Positions 26,808-36,424 are shown, numbered from the stretch's first letter. The stretch: DNA of 64,000 nt from Edaphobacter aggregans DSM 19364 (GCF_000745965.1 NZ_KN050791.1:7182-71181); one strand, 5' to 3'. The notes: a model not told the origin generated them from the letters alone. Program-made: numbers and translations.

Positions 26808-29800
26808 TTAGAACCGGTACCGCGCCATGAATGTGATCCGCCGCATCGGCGCCGCCGACGTCACCTGTCCGAAGGTGCGCGAGTTCAGCGTCGCATCGAT
26901 GCCCGAGTACTGAACCGTATTGAAGACGTTGTTGGCCGTGATCCTCGCCTCGAAGGACCGCGTCTCGCCGAGCGAAACCGTCTTCGCCAGCGAGCCATCC
27001 ACCGCCACCGTCCCCGGCCCCTCGATCGATCCGCGCGAGGCCGTGCCGAATACATTCGCTGGAGTAGTAAATGCTGCCGCATTGAACCAGTTCAGAATCG
27101 TTCCCGCGCCGTGGATCGGCTGCGAGAAGTCCCGATCCGGCCGCAGCGAGTTGTTCGTTCCCGTAGCCGTCTCCGCTACCGTCGCGACATAGTGCGGCGT
27201 GTAGTACGTGCCAGTCGCAAAGGTGAAGTCACCGGAGAGCGAAAATCCATCCAGTGCCTTCGACCAGAAGCCGCCCTTCGACAGATAAGCACGATTCGGC
27301 CCGAAGGGAAGTTCAAGTACCCAGTTGCCCGTAACCTTGTGGCGTATGTCGAACGCGCTGTTGCCCTCTTCGGCAGCCAGGTTCTTATCGTTCTGCGCCG
27401 GCACCGCAATCGAGCCACCGATCGACGAGGCGTTGTCGATCGAGTGGCCATACTGATACGTCGCCTGCAGCGAGACGCCCTTCTGCATCCGCTTCCTCGC
27501 GTTGATGCTCAGCGCATTGAACCGCGAGAATCCCAGCGAGTCTTCGTAATTGAAGGGCTGCGCCGTCGGGTTCAACACGCTCGCAGCCGTGCGGTTCGGC
27601 GCGCGAACGATATCGAGGTCGCCGCCTTTCGCTCCGTTGTAGCCGATGTTCAGCACCACGCCCATCGGAAGCGACCGCTGTATGTCGAGATTCCAGACCT
27701 GCACATTGCCTAGCCGGTAGTTCAGATTCACGCTGTAGTTGTTCTGCACCGCCGCAGTGGAGCAGTTGAAGGCGTTCGCCAGCGCGAGCACGCCGCAGCC
27801 CTGTCGGTTCGCTATGTTTGTCTGCGTCACCGCAAACGGCGGCTGAAACGCAAGCTGCCGCGCGAAGCTTCCGAACTGCTGCGTGTTGTAGTTGATCCCG
27901 TACCCGCCACGCACCACCGTCTCCTTGAACACCCTTCCCTTCGGCCGGTATGCAAAGCCGAAGCGTGGCGAGAACATCGTCCTGTCGGGATTCACCAGCG
28001 AGCGCGGAAACGTGCTTCCACTATACGGTCCTATCTGCCCCGGCTCCACGGTAGCCACCTGCGTGAAGTCCGCGTTGTGGTCCAGGTTCACCAGCCGGTC
28101 GTTCTTCTCCACGTAAGGAGAGAAGTACTCATAGCGAAGCCCGTAGTTCAGCGTGAGGTTCGGCAGAATCCTCCAGTCGTCGTTGACGTAGAGGTCCCAT
28201 ACGTTTGCGCGCAAGTAGCTCTTCTCAAGGCCCGCCTGCACCGCTGCCTGCTGCGGCAGGCCAAGCAGGAAGTCGGCGAATCCGTAGCCGCTCGCCGGCA
28301 CCGGTCCTGTTCCCGCGTTCGCATGCTGCGTTGCGTACCCAGTAAAGGTGAACGCACCCAGCGGGCTCGCACCACTTTGCAGATTTCCCGGCGCCGTCAG
28401 GCTGTCGGCGTGCACACGGCGAAAATCCCCGCCAAAGCGAAAATTATGCTTCTTGTGGTTCCAACTCACGAAGTCCGAAAAGGAGATCGTCTGGTTAATC
28501 AGATCGCTCGGAGGCGTCTCGTTGAGTCCCGTCAGCCCGGTGAACGTCAGCGACGGAACGCCATAGTAGAACGGGTTGGACGCAATCGCAGCATTGCCCA
28601 GCAGCACGCCGGCGTCAGCTGCCGGATTCACAGTGCCATTCGTAAAGTAGTTCAGCGTCGTCGCGTGCGAGCGGTTCCACGTCACCGTCGCATTGTTCGT
28701 CAGCCTGCCATAGCCGATCGTGTATCCCGCCGAGACGTTATAGCCGTCCGAGGCCGTCGATCCGCCCAGCGGCAGAAAGATGTTTCTGTTGTCCGAGGCC
28801 GAGTGACTGTAGCTTCCGCCGAAGTTGATGTTCTGCCGCAGCGTCTTCGGCCCGTTGCTCTGCTGCTGGCCGCGTCCACCGCCACCTCCTCGTCCAAAGC
28901 CACCGAAGCCCATACCCGCATTCTGCCCAAAATTACGAACATAACGTCCCGTGGCGCTCAGAGAGTTCTGCCCCGCCGTCGTAATCGTCTGGTAGTTATA
29001 CCCCTGCTCGCCGGTAGCCGGAATATTCGGAGTTGGATAAAACTTCAGCAGCGACGAAGCCTGCGGCGAGATGCGATTCGCGCAGATCACATTCAGCGTG
29101 CCGTTGCACTGAAACTGCTGCCCGGTCAGAGGATCGTAGAGCGGCAGGCTCAGTTGCGAGAAGTCGCCGTCCCGCTCTGCAGCCGTCGGCACCGTGCCAT
29201 ATAGGTTCTGCGGCGTCGTGTTCCGCTGTCCCGTCACATTGAAAAACACAAACTGCTTTGTACTCGCCTTCAGCACGCCTGGAATAAACGGCGACCCCGC
29301 AAAGCTCATGCCAAAGCGATTCGAGCTGTACGCCGGCTTCACCACAGGAGCCCCCGTCAGCGAGAAGTTCGTCGCATCCAGCGCGCCGTTGCCGCCCTGA
29401 TAGAAGATCGCTCCATGCGGCTGCGTCGGATTGAAGCCACCCCTGCCGCCTCGACCTCCTCCTCCGCGTACTCCAAACGCTCCTCCTCCACCACCGAATC
29501 CACCGCCTCCCGGTCCGCCTCCCATCATTCCACCCAGCATTCCGGCCACAGCATTGGCCACATCGCCCGCCGCGCCGCCCTGCTGCCGCGCCCGCGTCAT
29601 CGCCTCCTGCACTCGCTCACGAATCTCGTCCTCGTTGAAGTTCGCAAGCCCATTCGTCTGTCCCATCTGCCCGCTCACCGCCACCGAATCGGTCGCCGCC
29701 GCGTCTCCGCCCAGCCCCGTCAGCGTCGGCATCTGCGCGCCCGCGTTGCCGCTTCCGGCGCTTGCATCCGCGAGATCGTTCACGCCGCCCGTCAGACTCA

Positions 29801-30305
29801 GCGACTGCACGCCGCGTCCCAACACTCCCGCCAGCGCGTTCGCTCCCTGCTGTGCCTGCTGTTGCTCCTGCTGCTGCACACGCGAGGCCAGCTGCATCGT
29901 GAAGTCGGCCACCTGCTCCGGCTTGCCGCCGTTCTCACCGGCCGAGTTGATCAGCACCTCTTTCGTCTCGCTGGCAAAGGCCGCAAGCTCCGCCTTCACT
30001 ACGTACCGCCCGTTGCGCGGAATCGCCATCGCGAAGATGCCCGTCACATCGGTCGTCGTCGCATACTTCTTCCCGGTAAGCGTATTGGTCGCCGTCACGG
30101 CAACGCCGGGCAGAGGAACTGCACCCGCCTTCACCACGCCCTTAATCGTTCCGCCAGCAGGAGCCGCAGGCGCAGCAGGCGGCACAGCAGATTGCGCGGG
30201 CGCTGCCGGTGCCGCATCGGGCTGGGCTTGTGCCTGCGCCAGCCGCGCATTCACCAAACCAAAGAGCATAGCCCCAAACACCGCACGTCGAAACACTCTC
30301 TGCAC
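26808..30305 (-). CDS. TonB-dependent receptor with carboxypeptidase-regulatory-like domain and Gly-rich insert
   Basis: 1165 residues. A signal peptide and an Ala/Pro-rich spacer precede a carboxypeptidase-regulatory domain (GTIKGVVKAGAVPLPGVAVT, about 50-135). Unusually, a 150-residue low-complexity region rich in Gln, then Gly/Met/Arg (GGMMGGGPGGGG and GGGGRGGRGG) stands before the barrel, and a second Gly/Arg patch lies in an early barrel loop. The protein ends in ITFMARYRF, a typical last strand. A conventional plug is hard to recognise. The other receptor in the window (9997-13401) lacks these inserts. Partners: DUF5666 60 bases upstream, VWFA protein 18 bases downstream. Confidence 0.88.
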   Translation of the reverse strand: MQRVFRRAVFGAMLFGLVNARLAQAQAQPDAAPAAPAQSAVPPAAPAAPAGGTIKGVVKAGAVPLPGVAVTATNTLTGKKYATTTDVTGIFAMAIPRNGRYVVKAELAAFASETKEVLINSAGENGGKPEQVADFTMQLASRVQQQEQQQAQQGANALAGVLGRGVQSLSLTGGVNDLADASAGSGNAGAQMPTLTGLGGDAAATDSVAVSGQMGQTNGLANFNEDEIRERVQEAMTRARQQGGAAGDVANAVAGMLGGMMGGGPGGGGFGGGGGAFGVRGGGGRGGRGGFNPTQPHGAIFYQGGNGALDATNFSLTGAPVVKPAYSSNRFGMSFAGSPFIPGVLKASTKQFVFFNVTGQRNTTPQNLYGTVPTAAERDGDFSQLSLPLYDPLTGQQFQCNGTLNVICANRISPQASSLLKFYPTPNIPATGEQGYNYQTITTAGQNSLSATGRYVRNFGQNAGMGFGGFGRGGGGGRGQQQSNGPKTLRQNINFGGSYSHSASDNRNIFLPLGGSTASDGYNVSAGYTIGYGRLTNNATVTWNRSHATTLNYFTNGTVNPAADAGVLLGNAAIASNPFYYGVPSLTFTGLTGLNETPPSDLINQTISFSDFVSWNHKKHNFRFGGDFRRVHADSLTAPGNLQSGASPLGAFTFTGYATQHANAGTGPVPASGYGFADFLLGLPQQAAVQAGLEKSYLRANVWDLYVNDDWRILPNLTLNYGLRYEYFSPYVEKNDRLVNLDHNADFTQVATVEPGQIGPYSGSTFPRSLVNPDRTMFSPRFGFAYRPKGRVFKETVVRGGYGINYNTQQFGSFARQLAFQPPFAVTQTNIANRQGCGVLALANAFNCSTAAVQNNYSVNLNYRLGNVQVWNLDIQRSLPMGVVLNIGYNGAKGGDLDIVRAPNRTAASVLNPTAQPFNYEDSLGFSRFNALSINARKRMQKGVSLQATYQYGHSIDNASSIGGSIAVPAQNDKNLAAEEGNSAFDIRHKVTGNWVLELPFGPNRAYLSKGGFWSKALDGFSLSGDFTFATGTYYTPHYVATVAETATGTNNSLRPDRDFSQPIHGAGTILNWFNAAAFTTPANVFGTASRGSIEGPGTVAVDGSLAKTVSLGETRSFEARITANNVFNTVQYSGIDATLNSRTFGQVTSAAPMRRITFMARYRF

Positions 30306-30365
30306 AAGGACCTCGTTCCAAATCCTGCAAAAACCAACGCAGCCAGATCACACAATCGAACGCCG

Positions 30366-31154
30366 CTACTGCTTCGGAGTCTCAGCTCCCTGAGTCACTG
30401 CCGGAGCTGTAGTCCCCGCTTCGCCGCCGCGACGTCCTCCCCGCGGCCCCATCGCACCCGGAGGCATTACAGTCAGGTTCGTCGGAACAAACACACCATG
30501 CTTGATCGACCCCTGCCCGGCCACCACATCTCCCACATTCACATCGGCCAGTGTGATGCTCTCGCCGCCCCCGCTCGCGCCCGGCGCTGGTGTGGCGCTC
30601 CCTTGCTCAACGGCTACCGGCGATCCGCCACTCTCCATCACCATCGCTCCAGCACCTCTGCGGCCGCCTTTGCGAAACGAGGTCGTCTCGTCCACCTCGA
30701 TCACCTGGCTCACGTTATCCGGGCGCTGCACCGTGATCTTTACATCGTCGATCGCCGTCACCTTGCCCGTGATGTAGGTCTTCCCCAGATCCTCGCGCAG
30801 CTTCTTCACCTGTTCGGCGTCCATCACCGCGACGAACAGCGCATGCACTGTCTTCTTCGGAGCATCCAGCTCACCCATGGCGCCTACGCCATCACCCACC
30901 TTCACATCCTCGGGCTTCACAGGCTGGCGATTCTTCATCACTCGCGTGTTCGGCGTGATGGCGACCTCATAGACATCGCCCGCGTCGGTCTTGATCGTGA
31001 GGTGATCTGCCGCGGCGGCTGTTACTGTTCCGCGAATCATCCTCCCGCCGCCCATCGCCATCTCGCCGCGCCCCGGACCCTCCTGCGCGGCCGCCGTTCT
31101 CAACCCCGCCAACACCAATACAGCCAACAAATACCGTGCCAGTCCCGTTCTCAT
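30366..31154 (-). CDS. DUF5666 domain protein, exported
   Basis: 262 residues with a signal peptide (YLLAVLVLAGLRTAAAQ). Two or three repeats of the DUF5666 OB-like unit are visible: MIRGTVTAAAADHLTIKTDA, TGKVTAIDDVKITVQRP and SITLADVNVGDVVAGQGSI. The tail is Arg/Gly-rich. ATG 31154 is preferred; a TTG at 31172 is in frame upstream. First gene of the minus-strand operon leading to the TonB-dependent receptor. Confidence 0.8.
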   Translation of the reverse strand: MRTGLARYLLAVLVLAGLRTAAAQEGPGRGEMAMGGGRMIRGTVTAAAADHLTIKTDAGDVYEVAITPNTRVMKNRQPVKPEDVKVGDGVGAMGELDAPKKTVHALFVAVMDAEQVKKLREDLGKTYITGKVTAIDDVKITVQRPDNVSQVIEVDETTSFRKGGRRGAGAMVMESGGSPVAVEQGSATPAPGASGGGESITLADVNVGDVVAGQGSIKHGVFVPTNLTVMPPGAMGPRGGRRGGEAGTTAPAVTQGAETPKQ

Positions 31155-31280
31155 TTTGTTCCCGCCTTGCAATCCGGAATCTGTGTGATACAGACGCGGT
31201 TCGCCACTGAAAGACGCTGTTGCTGCCTAAAAAAGTCCCGTTCTCCACGCCCTTTCAGCATGTGGAACTACACTTAACTC

Positions 31281-32051
31281 ATGCACCAAATCGCCGGCAG
31301 ACCCCAAAGTCTCGACGTTACTCATGCACACGGTCATCCCCCTCACGGCCACATCCCGCATATCGAAGGACACTTCGAGTCCGGTCCCACCGTTCGCGAC
31401 ATCGTCATCGGCCTGTCGGATGGACTGACCGTTCCCTTCGCTCTCGCCGCCGGTCTCTCCGGAGCCATCGCCTCCTCACGCATCGTCGTCCTCGCCGGCC
31501 TCGCCGAGATCGCAGCCGGCTCCATCGCCATGGGCCTCGGCGGTTATCTCGCCGCCCGCGGCGACGCCGAACACTATGTCTCAGAAAAACAAAGAGAGCA
31601 GCGCGAGATCGTCGAACGCACACGCGACGAGGAGGAGGAGATCTACGAGATCTTCGAGCAGTACTCCGTCCCGCGGTCCAGCGCCGCGTCCGTGCTCGAG
31701 TCTCTCAAACAGAACCCTGCCGCTTGGGTCGACTTCATGATGCGCTTCGAGCTCGGCCTCGAGGAGCCAGCCGCCAACCGCGCTCACCGCTCGGCCCTCA
31801 CCATCGCCTTCTCCTACGTCGCAGGCGGGTTCATCCCTCTGCTCCCGTACATGCTCGTCTCCGACAACATGATCGCCCTCAAGCTTTCGGTCGTCATCAC
31901 GCTGATTGCGCTCGGCATCTTCGGTGCGCTCAAGGGAAGAATCGTCGGAACCGGCTGGCTCCGCAGCGCCTCGCAGACCGTGCTCATCGGCGGAATCGCC
32001 GCCGCTGCCGCCTATCTCTTGGCGCGTCTGCTCAACGGCAACCACGCGTAA
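31281..32051 (+). CDS. VIT1/CCC1 family iron/manganese transporter
   Basis: 256 residues. A His-rich N-terminus is followed by DGLTVPFALAAGLSGA, the VIT1/CCC1 first helix signature, and AEIAAGSIAMGLGGYLAARG. A cytoplasmic helical hairpin with acidic residues (RDEEEEIYEIFEQY) matches the metal-binding domain of this family, and three more hydrophobic segments complete the five-helix fold. It is expected to export Fe(II) or Mn(II) by proton antiport. Divergent from the DUF5666 operon. Confidence 0.9.
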   Translation: MHQIAGRPQSLDVTHAHGHPPHGHIPHIEGHFESGPTVRDIVIGLSDGLTVPFALAAGLSGAIASSRIVVLAGLAEIAAGSIAMGLGGYLAARGDAEHYVSEKQREQREIVERTRDEEEEIYEIFEQYSVPRSSAASVLESLKQNPAAWVDFMMRFELGLEEPAANRAHRSALTIAFSYVAGGFIPLLPYMLVSDNMIALKLSVVITLIALGIFGALKGRIVGTGWLRSASQTVLIGGIAAAAAYLLARLLNGNHA

Positions 32052-32177
32052 GATAAAACGAAGACCGACGATCGGTGTCAGACGGGAAGGGAAGTCGCAG
32101 CAGTCTATCCTTGGGGCAATAAAGCAACAGAACCCTCTGCATGCCCATCCCATACAACACCGAGTGAGAAGACAAAC

Positions 32178-33563
32178 ATGGCCCTCTCCGCTGAAACTGC
32201 CGCCTCCTCCCTGCTCGCGCGTTACAAGACCGTCCGTAACGCCACCACGGCCCTCTGTCGCCCTCTGTCGCCCGAAGACATGATGGTGCAGTCCTGTCCC
32301 GAAGCCAGCCCCGTCAAATGGCACCTCGCCCACACCAGCTGGTTCTTCGAGACATTCGTCCTTTCCGAGTTCCTCGCCGGCTACACGCCCTTCCACCCCG
32401 ACTTCCGCTGGCTCTTCAACAGCTACTACAACACGCTCGGCGACATGCCCGAGAAGAAGCTCCGCTCCTCCTTCTCCCGCCCCCCGCTCGAGCTCATCCT
32501 CGCCTACCGGACTCACGTCGACTCCGCCATCGAGCGCCTCCTCCAGCATCAGGCCGAAGACGATGCCGCCCGCCGCATCGCCCTCGGCATCGAGCACGAG
32601 CAGCAGCACCAGGAGCTCATCGCCACCGACATCAAGCACGCCCTCTTCACCAACCCGCTTCACCCCGCCTACATCGAGCGCAACCGGCAGCCGTCCGATT
32701 CCACTGCCATCGCCCCGCCTCTCGACTGGCTTACCTTCTCTCCTGGCCTCACCGAGATCGGCGTCACCCCGGACCCCACCGCCATCGACGCCTTCGCCTT
32801 CGACAACGAAACCCCACGCCACCCCGTCTACATCGCCCCCTTCCGTCTCGCTACGCGCCTCGTCACTTGCGCCGAGTACCTCGCCTTCATCGACCAGAAC
32901 GGCTACAACCGCCCCGAGCTCTGGCTCTCCGAGGGCTGGACCACCATGCGCGCCGAAGGCTGGCAGGCTCCGCTCTACTGGCATCGCGACAACGAGACCC
33001 GCTCCGACTGGTGCCTCTACACCCTTCGTGGCTTCGTTCCCCTCGAAGACCTCTCCGAAACGCCCGTCTGTCACCTCAGCTTCTTCGAGGCAGACGCCTA
33101 CGCCCGCTGGGCCGGCCATCGCCTCCCCACCGAGTTCGAATGGGAGTACGCCGCCTCCCAGCTCGGCATCCTACGCAAAGACCACTCATCCCAGCCCACA
33201 ACGCTGCTTACCTACCCGCCGCCCGCGCGCAAGACCGACGCCGTCGCAGCCACCCAGGCCAACCTGCTGGAGACCGGCAACCTCCATCCCACAATCGCCA
33301 GCCCGCTGCCCGGCCTGCAGCAGATCTACGGCGACGCCTGGGAGTGGACCGCCAGCCCCTACACCGGCTACCCCGGCTACATGCCGCTGCCCGGAGCCCT
33401 CGGCGAGTACAACGGCAAGTTCATGAGCTCACAGATGGTCCTTCGCGGAGGCTCCTGCGTCACGCCCGCAACCCATATCCGCTCCACCTATCGCAACTTC
33501 TTCTCGCCCGCCACCCGTTGGCAGTTCTCCGGAGTCCGCCTCGCGCAGGATGCGCCAAAATAG
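32178..33563 (+). CDS. egtB: EgtB, hercynine oxygenase (ergothioneine sulfoxide synthase)
   Basis: 461 residues. The N-terminal DinB-like helical domain carries the iron-binding histidines in WHLAHTSWFFETF and EHEQQHQELIATDIKHALF. The C-terminal FGE-sulfatase-like domain shows FEADAYARWAGHRLPTEFEW, GDAWEWTASPY and the final RGGSCVTPATHIRSTYRNFF. The Fe(II) enzyme joins hercynine with cysteine or gamma-glutamylcysteine in ergothioneine synthesis. egtD lies 2.9 kb downstream on the same strand, separated by three unrelated genes; no egtC or egtE is seen here. Confidence 0.92.
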   Translation: MALSAETAASSLLARYKTVRNATTALCRPLSPEDMMVQSCPEASPVKWHLAHTSWFFETFVLSEFLAGYTPFHPDFRWLFNSYYNTLGDMPEKKLRSSFSRPPLELILAYRTHVDSAIERLLQHQAEDDAARRIALGIEHEQQHQELIATDIKHALFTNPLHPAYIERNRQPSDSTAIAPPLDWLTFSPGLTEIGVTPDPTAIDAFAFDNETPRHPVYIAPFRLATRLVTCAEYLAFIDQNGYNRPELWLSEGWTTMRAEGWQAPLYWHRDNETRSDWCLYTLRGFVPLEDLSETPVCHLSFFEADAYARWAGHRLPTEFEWEYAASQLGILRKDHSSQPTTLLTYPPPARKTDAVAATQANLLETGNLHPTIASPLPGLQQIYGDAWEWTASPYTGYPGYMPLPGALGEYNGKFMSSQMVLRGGSCVTPATHIRSTYRNFFSPATRWQFSGVRLAQDAPK

Positions 33564-33569
33564 CGCACG

Positions 33570-34334
33570 CTACTTCGGTGTCTTCTGCGGCCCCACCCAC
33601 AGGATCATGTCTTCGAGCATCCTGTTCTGCACGTCGCTCGTGAAGATCCTGTCCCCGTGGCCAATATTCGTGTAAAGCATGCGATAGCGCGTGTTCGTCC
33701 ACGTCACCGGAAGATCGCCGCCCTTGATCACGTCCTTCATTCCGATGGGATAGTTGGAGGGCGCAAGCGTCAGCAGCACCTTCACGTCCTTGTTCTCGCG
33801 CGGCGAAGGCTTCCAGTTGTACCACTCGTTCGCCGGCGAGACGAAGCTCTTCGGGACATGCTGCATCGCAGGATGACTCGGATCATCGACAATCAACGTC
33901 GCCGGCAGCGGAGGCCAGTTGTTCCCATAGAAGACTCCGCCTCCGAGAAACGAGACATACCACGGCCACTTCGTTCCGCGGTCGTTGTATGCCGCAATGT
34001 GAAAGCCCAGCCACCCGCCTCCATGCTCCATATACTGCTCGAAGGCCGAGCGTTGCGCAGGCGTATGCGGAAAGTCGTTCAGCCACACCACCAGGTCATA
34101 GTCCGCCAGCTTCGCGGCGTTCATATCCTCCCAGTTGGTCGTTGTGGCGAAGGTAAAGTGGTCCTGCTCTCCAGCGGCCCTGTAGAAGCGTATTGCGTCG
34201 TGCGCGAAGTCCACATGATCGTGTTCCACCTTCTCGGAGTAAAAAGCCAGCACGCGAAACCTCGGCTGCTGCTGGGCAAGCATCGGAATGGTCGCCGCCG
34301 CCACAAGAAGGATGAGCTGGAGAAGTCGCTTCAT
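33570..34334 (-). CDS. Exported ThuA-like protein 1
   Basis: 254 residues with a signal peptide (LLQLILLVAAATIPMLAQ). ThuA/class I glutamine amidotransferase-like fold: RVLAFYSEKVEHDHVDFAHD, ADYDLVVWLNDFPHTPAQR, GGGWLGFHIAAYND, HPAMQHVP and YTNIGHGDRIF. ThuA proteins are linked to trehalose and keto-sugar metabolism; the exported forms are uncharacterised. ATG 34334 overlaps the stop of the upstream paralogue (ATGA), so the pair is translationally coupled. Confidence 0.85.
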   Translation of the reverse strand: MKRLLQLILLVAAATIPMLAQQQPRFRVLAFYSEKVEHDHVDFAHDAIRFYRAAGEQDHFTFATTTNWEDMNAAKLADYDLVVWLNDFPHTPAQRSAFEQYMEHGGGWLGFHIAAYNDRGTKWPWYVSFLGGGVFYGNNWPPLPATLIVDDPSHPAMQHVPKSFVSPANEWYNWKPSPRENKDVKVLLTLAPSNYPIGMKDVIKGGDLPVTWTNTRYRMLYTNIGHGDRIFTSDVQNRMLEDMILWVGPQKTPK

Positions 34335-35104
34335 CGGCCCGCCGCCCACAGAAGCGCATTGTGAAAGATCGTTGTAAACGCGGTGTTGTGAAACAGCTCT
34401 CCATGGTGTCCCATGAAGATGTAAACGTTCCTCGCCTTCACGTGCTCGTTCGACCAGATCACCGGGTGATCGCCGCCCATCTTCACCGGAGAGTCCGGCG
34501 AGTAGCTGTCCTCATCCACGTTCGCCAGCACATGCACGTTCGGCCGCGGCGAGCGGTTCCACTGGTACCACTCCTCGTTCTCGATGGTGAAAGTGGCCGG
34601 CACGCCCTTCATCACTGGATGCGCCGTAGTCTCCACGTGGACGGTCGCGGTCGCAAACTTTGGGATGTAATTACTGAACCTGATATCTCCCATAAATCGC
34701 GAGAACCACGGCCACATCGGGAAGCCGTCAAATTCGCCCAGCAGCGTCGCATGGTGGAACCCCACCCACCCGATCGTGCCCTTCTCGATTGCCTCCGTGA
34801 AGGCCGCCGCCGCCTCAGGCGTCCAGTTGTACGGCGGATAGTTCAGCTGCACGAAGACCTGGTAGCGCGCCAGGTACGCTGCATTGATCTCTTTCGTATC
34901 CTCGATGTACTCGACCGTGAAGTGGTCGATCGCGGCCTGCTTGCCAAGCCATATCTTCGCTGCATCCACAAATGGCTGATGGATCCCCCCCTTCTCCGCA
35001 ATCGCCAGGACGCGAAAGCTCGTCGCACTCTGTTGTGCCCAGGCCAGAGCTGCGGGCAGCATCGCCACAAAAAGGACAAAAAGATACCTTCGAAATCGAC
35101 GCAT
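34331..35104 (-). CDS. Exported ThuA-like protein 2
   Basis: 257 residues, paralogous to the next gene: signal peptide (LFVLFVAMLPAALAWAQQ), RVLAIAEKGGIHQPFVDAAK, VFVQLNYPPYNWTPEAAAAF, GTIGWVGFHHATLLGEFDG, HPVMKGVPATF, and NVYIFMGHHGELFHNTAF. Start ATG 35104 is chosen for AGGAAG nine bases before; the frame extends to 35197. Substrate unknown; two coupled paralogues suggest a heterodimer or successive steps on a sugar. Confidence 0.83.
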   Translation of the reverse strand: MRRFRRYLFVLFVAMLPAALAWAQQSATSFRVLAIAEKGGIHQPFVDAAKIWLGKQAAIDHFTVEYIEDTKEINAAYLARYQVFVQLNYPPYNWTPEAAAAFTEAIEKGTIGWVGFHHATLLGEFDGFPMWPWFSRFMGDIRFSNYIPKFATATVHVETTAHPVMKGVPATFTIENEEWYQWNRSPRPNVHVLANVDEDSYSPDSPVKMGGDHPVIWSNEHVKARNVYIFMGHHGELFHNTAFTTIFHNALLWAAGR

Positions 35105-35229
35105 GCGCTCTGACTTCCTGTAAGGAGAAGATGGCCTGCTAAAATCGTTCTCCATTGTAGACAAACGTTTGCTTCCGCCGTCAGAAATCATTCGCAACTG
35201 CTGAACTCGACCGTTGCATCAAGGATCCG

Positions 35230-36300
35230 ATGCCCATGCCTAATCTCCGGACTAGCACGTCCTTTCACATTGCCGCATCGTTCACGCTGTCTGCCATCGC
35301 AACAGCCTTCAGTCTCCGCGCCCAGACCCCGGAGCCGCAGGTCAGCCTCATCAACCGCGACGCTGCCGTCTACAACCAGGCCACCGGCAAGGTCTACATC
35401 CTCGACGCCACCCACAACGCTGTCTCAGTCATCTCGCCCTCAAACGCCGCCGCCAGCGTCACCGTAGGCTCCGGCCCTGTCTCCATTGGCGCAAACAACC
35501 GCACCGGTATGGTCTACGTGGTCAACTCCAGCGAACACTCCGTCTCAGTCCTCGACGGCAGGACCGACAAAGTCGTCGCGACCATTCCCACGCCAGCGCG
35601 CTCCTACGCCGTTGCAGTGGACGAGGCCAACAACAAGATCTACGTCTCGAACATCTTCAGCAACATGGTCACCATCATCGACGGTGCAACCAATACTGCG
35701 TCCAACATCCCCGCAGGCTCCGCCGACGGCATCATCGTCGACAACGACCGCAGGCGCGTCTACCTGCTGCACTACGAGGACACCGTCGTCACCGAGTTCG
35801 ATCCCGCCACTAGCGCCACCACCAAGATCCCCACCGGCGCACTGCACGAGTGGGGATTCCTCCGCGCCGGCAAGACCCTCTACGTCGGTCACGTGCAGGA
35901 TGCAGACGTCGCCGCCATCGATCTCGAGACCCGCGCCATCCGAAAGCTCCCGACCGGAGCCATGCCCTGCGCGCTCGCTTACGACGCAAAGAAGGGCGAG
36001 CTCTACGTCGCCAGCTACGCCGCCGGAACCGTCACCATCTTCGAGAAAGACTCGGCCGTTGCGACCATTGAGGTGCCCGCCCACCCGCAGGCCATCGCGC
36101 TCGACTCGGAGAAGGCCCTGCTCTACGTTGCCAGCCCGCAGCAGAGCGCCGTCGCTGTCATCGATCTCAAAGCCCGGCGCGTTCTCAGGACCATCACCAC
36201 CGCCGACCGCCCCTACGCCATCGCCATCAACCCCACGACACACGCCGTCTACACCGCCAACCTCGGCGACACTCCATTTACAACTCTCGGCAAACAATAG
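35230..36300 (+). CDS. Exported YVTN-type beta-propeller protein
   Basis: 356 residues with a signal peptide. About seven repeats of the YVTN/YncE kind are visible: GKVYILDATHNAVSVISPSN, TGMVYVVNSSEHSVSVLDGR, NKIYVSNIFSNMVTIIDGAT and GELYVASYAAGTVTIFEKDS. This predicts a seven-bladed propeller in the periplasm or on the surface. Role unknown. It lies divergent from the ThuA pair and upstream of egtD. Confidence 0.88.
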   Translation: MPMPNLRTSTSFHIAASFTLSAIATAFSLRAQTPEPQVSLINRDAAVYNQATGKVYILDATHNAVSVISPSNAAASVTVGSGPVSIGANNRTGMVYVVNSSEHSVSVLDGRTDKVVATIPTPARSYAVAVDEANNKIYVSNIFSNMVTIIDGATNTASNIPAGSADGIIVDNDRRRVYLLHYEDTVVTEFDPATSATTKIPTGALHEWGFLRAGKTLYVGHVQDADVAAIDLETRAIRKLPTGAMPCALAYDAKKGELYVASYAAGTVTIFEKDSAVATIEVPAHPQAIALDSEKALLYVASPQQSAVAVIDLKARRVLRTITTADRPYAIAINPTTHAVYTANLGDTPFTTLGKQ

Positions 36301-36424
36301 GGCGTTCCCTACTGACACCATACCGTCAGCAGATTGTGATTTTTCGTTACCCCCAGGGCGCAACTTGCATCCAATTTCGAGAAGCGGCCCTGGACCGCGC
36401 ACTCCAAGAAGGGAAGCCCTCAAG

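Noticed and set aside
25572..27713. A 713-codon plus-strand open frame
   Set aside because: Antisense to the VWFA and receptor genes, Arg/His/Val-rich, no motif; shadow frame.
29415..31277. A 620-codon plus-strand open frame
   Set aside because: Antisense to the receptor and DUF5666 genes; low-complexity composition.
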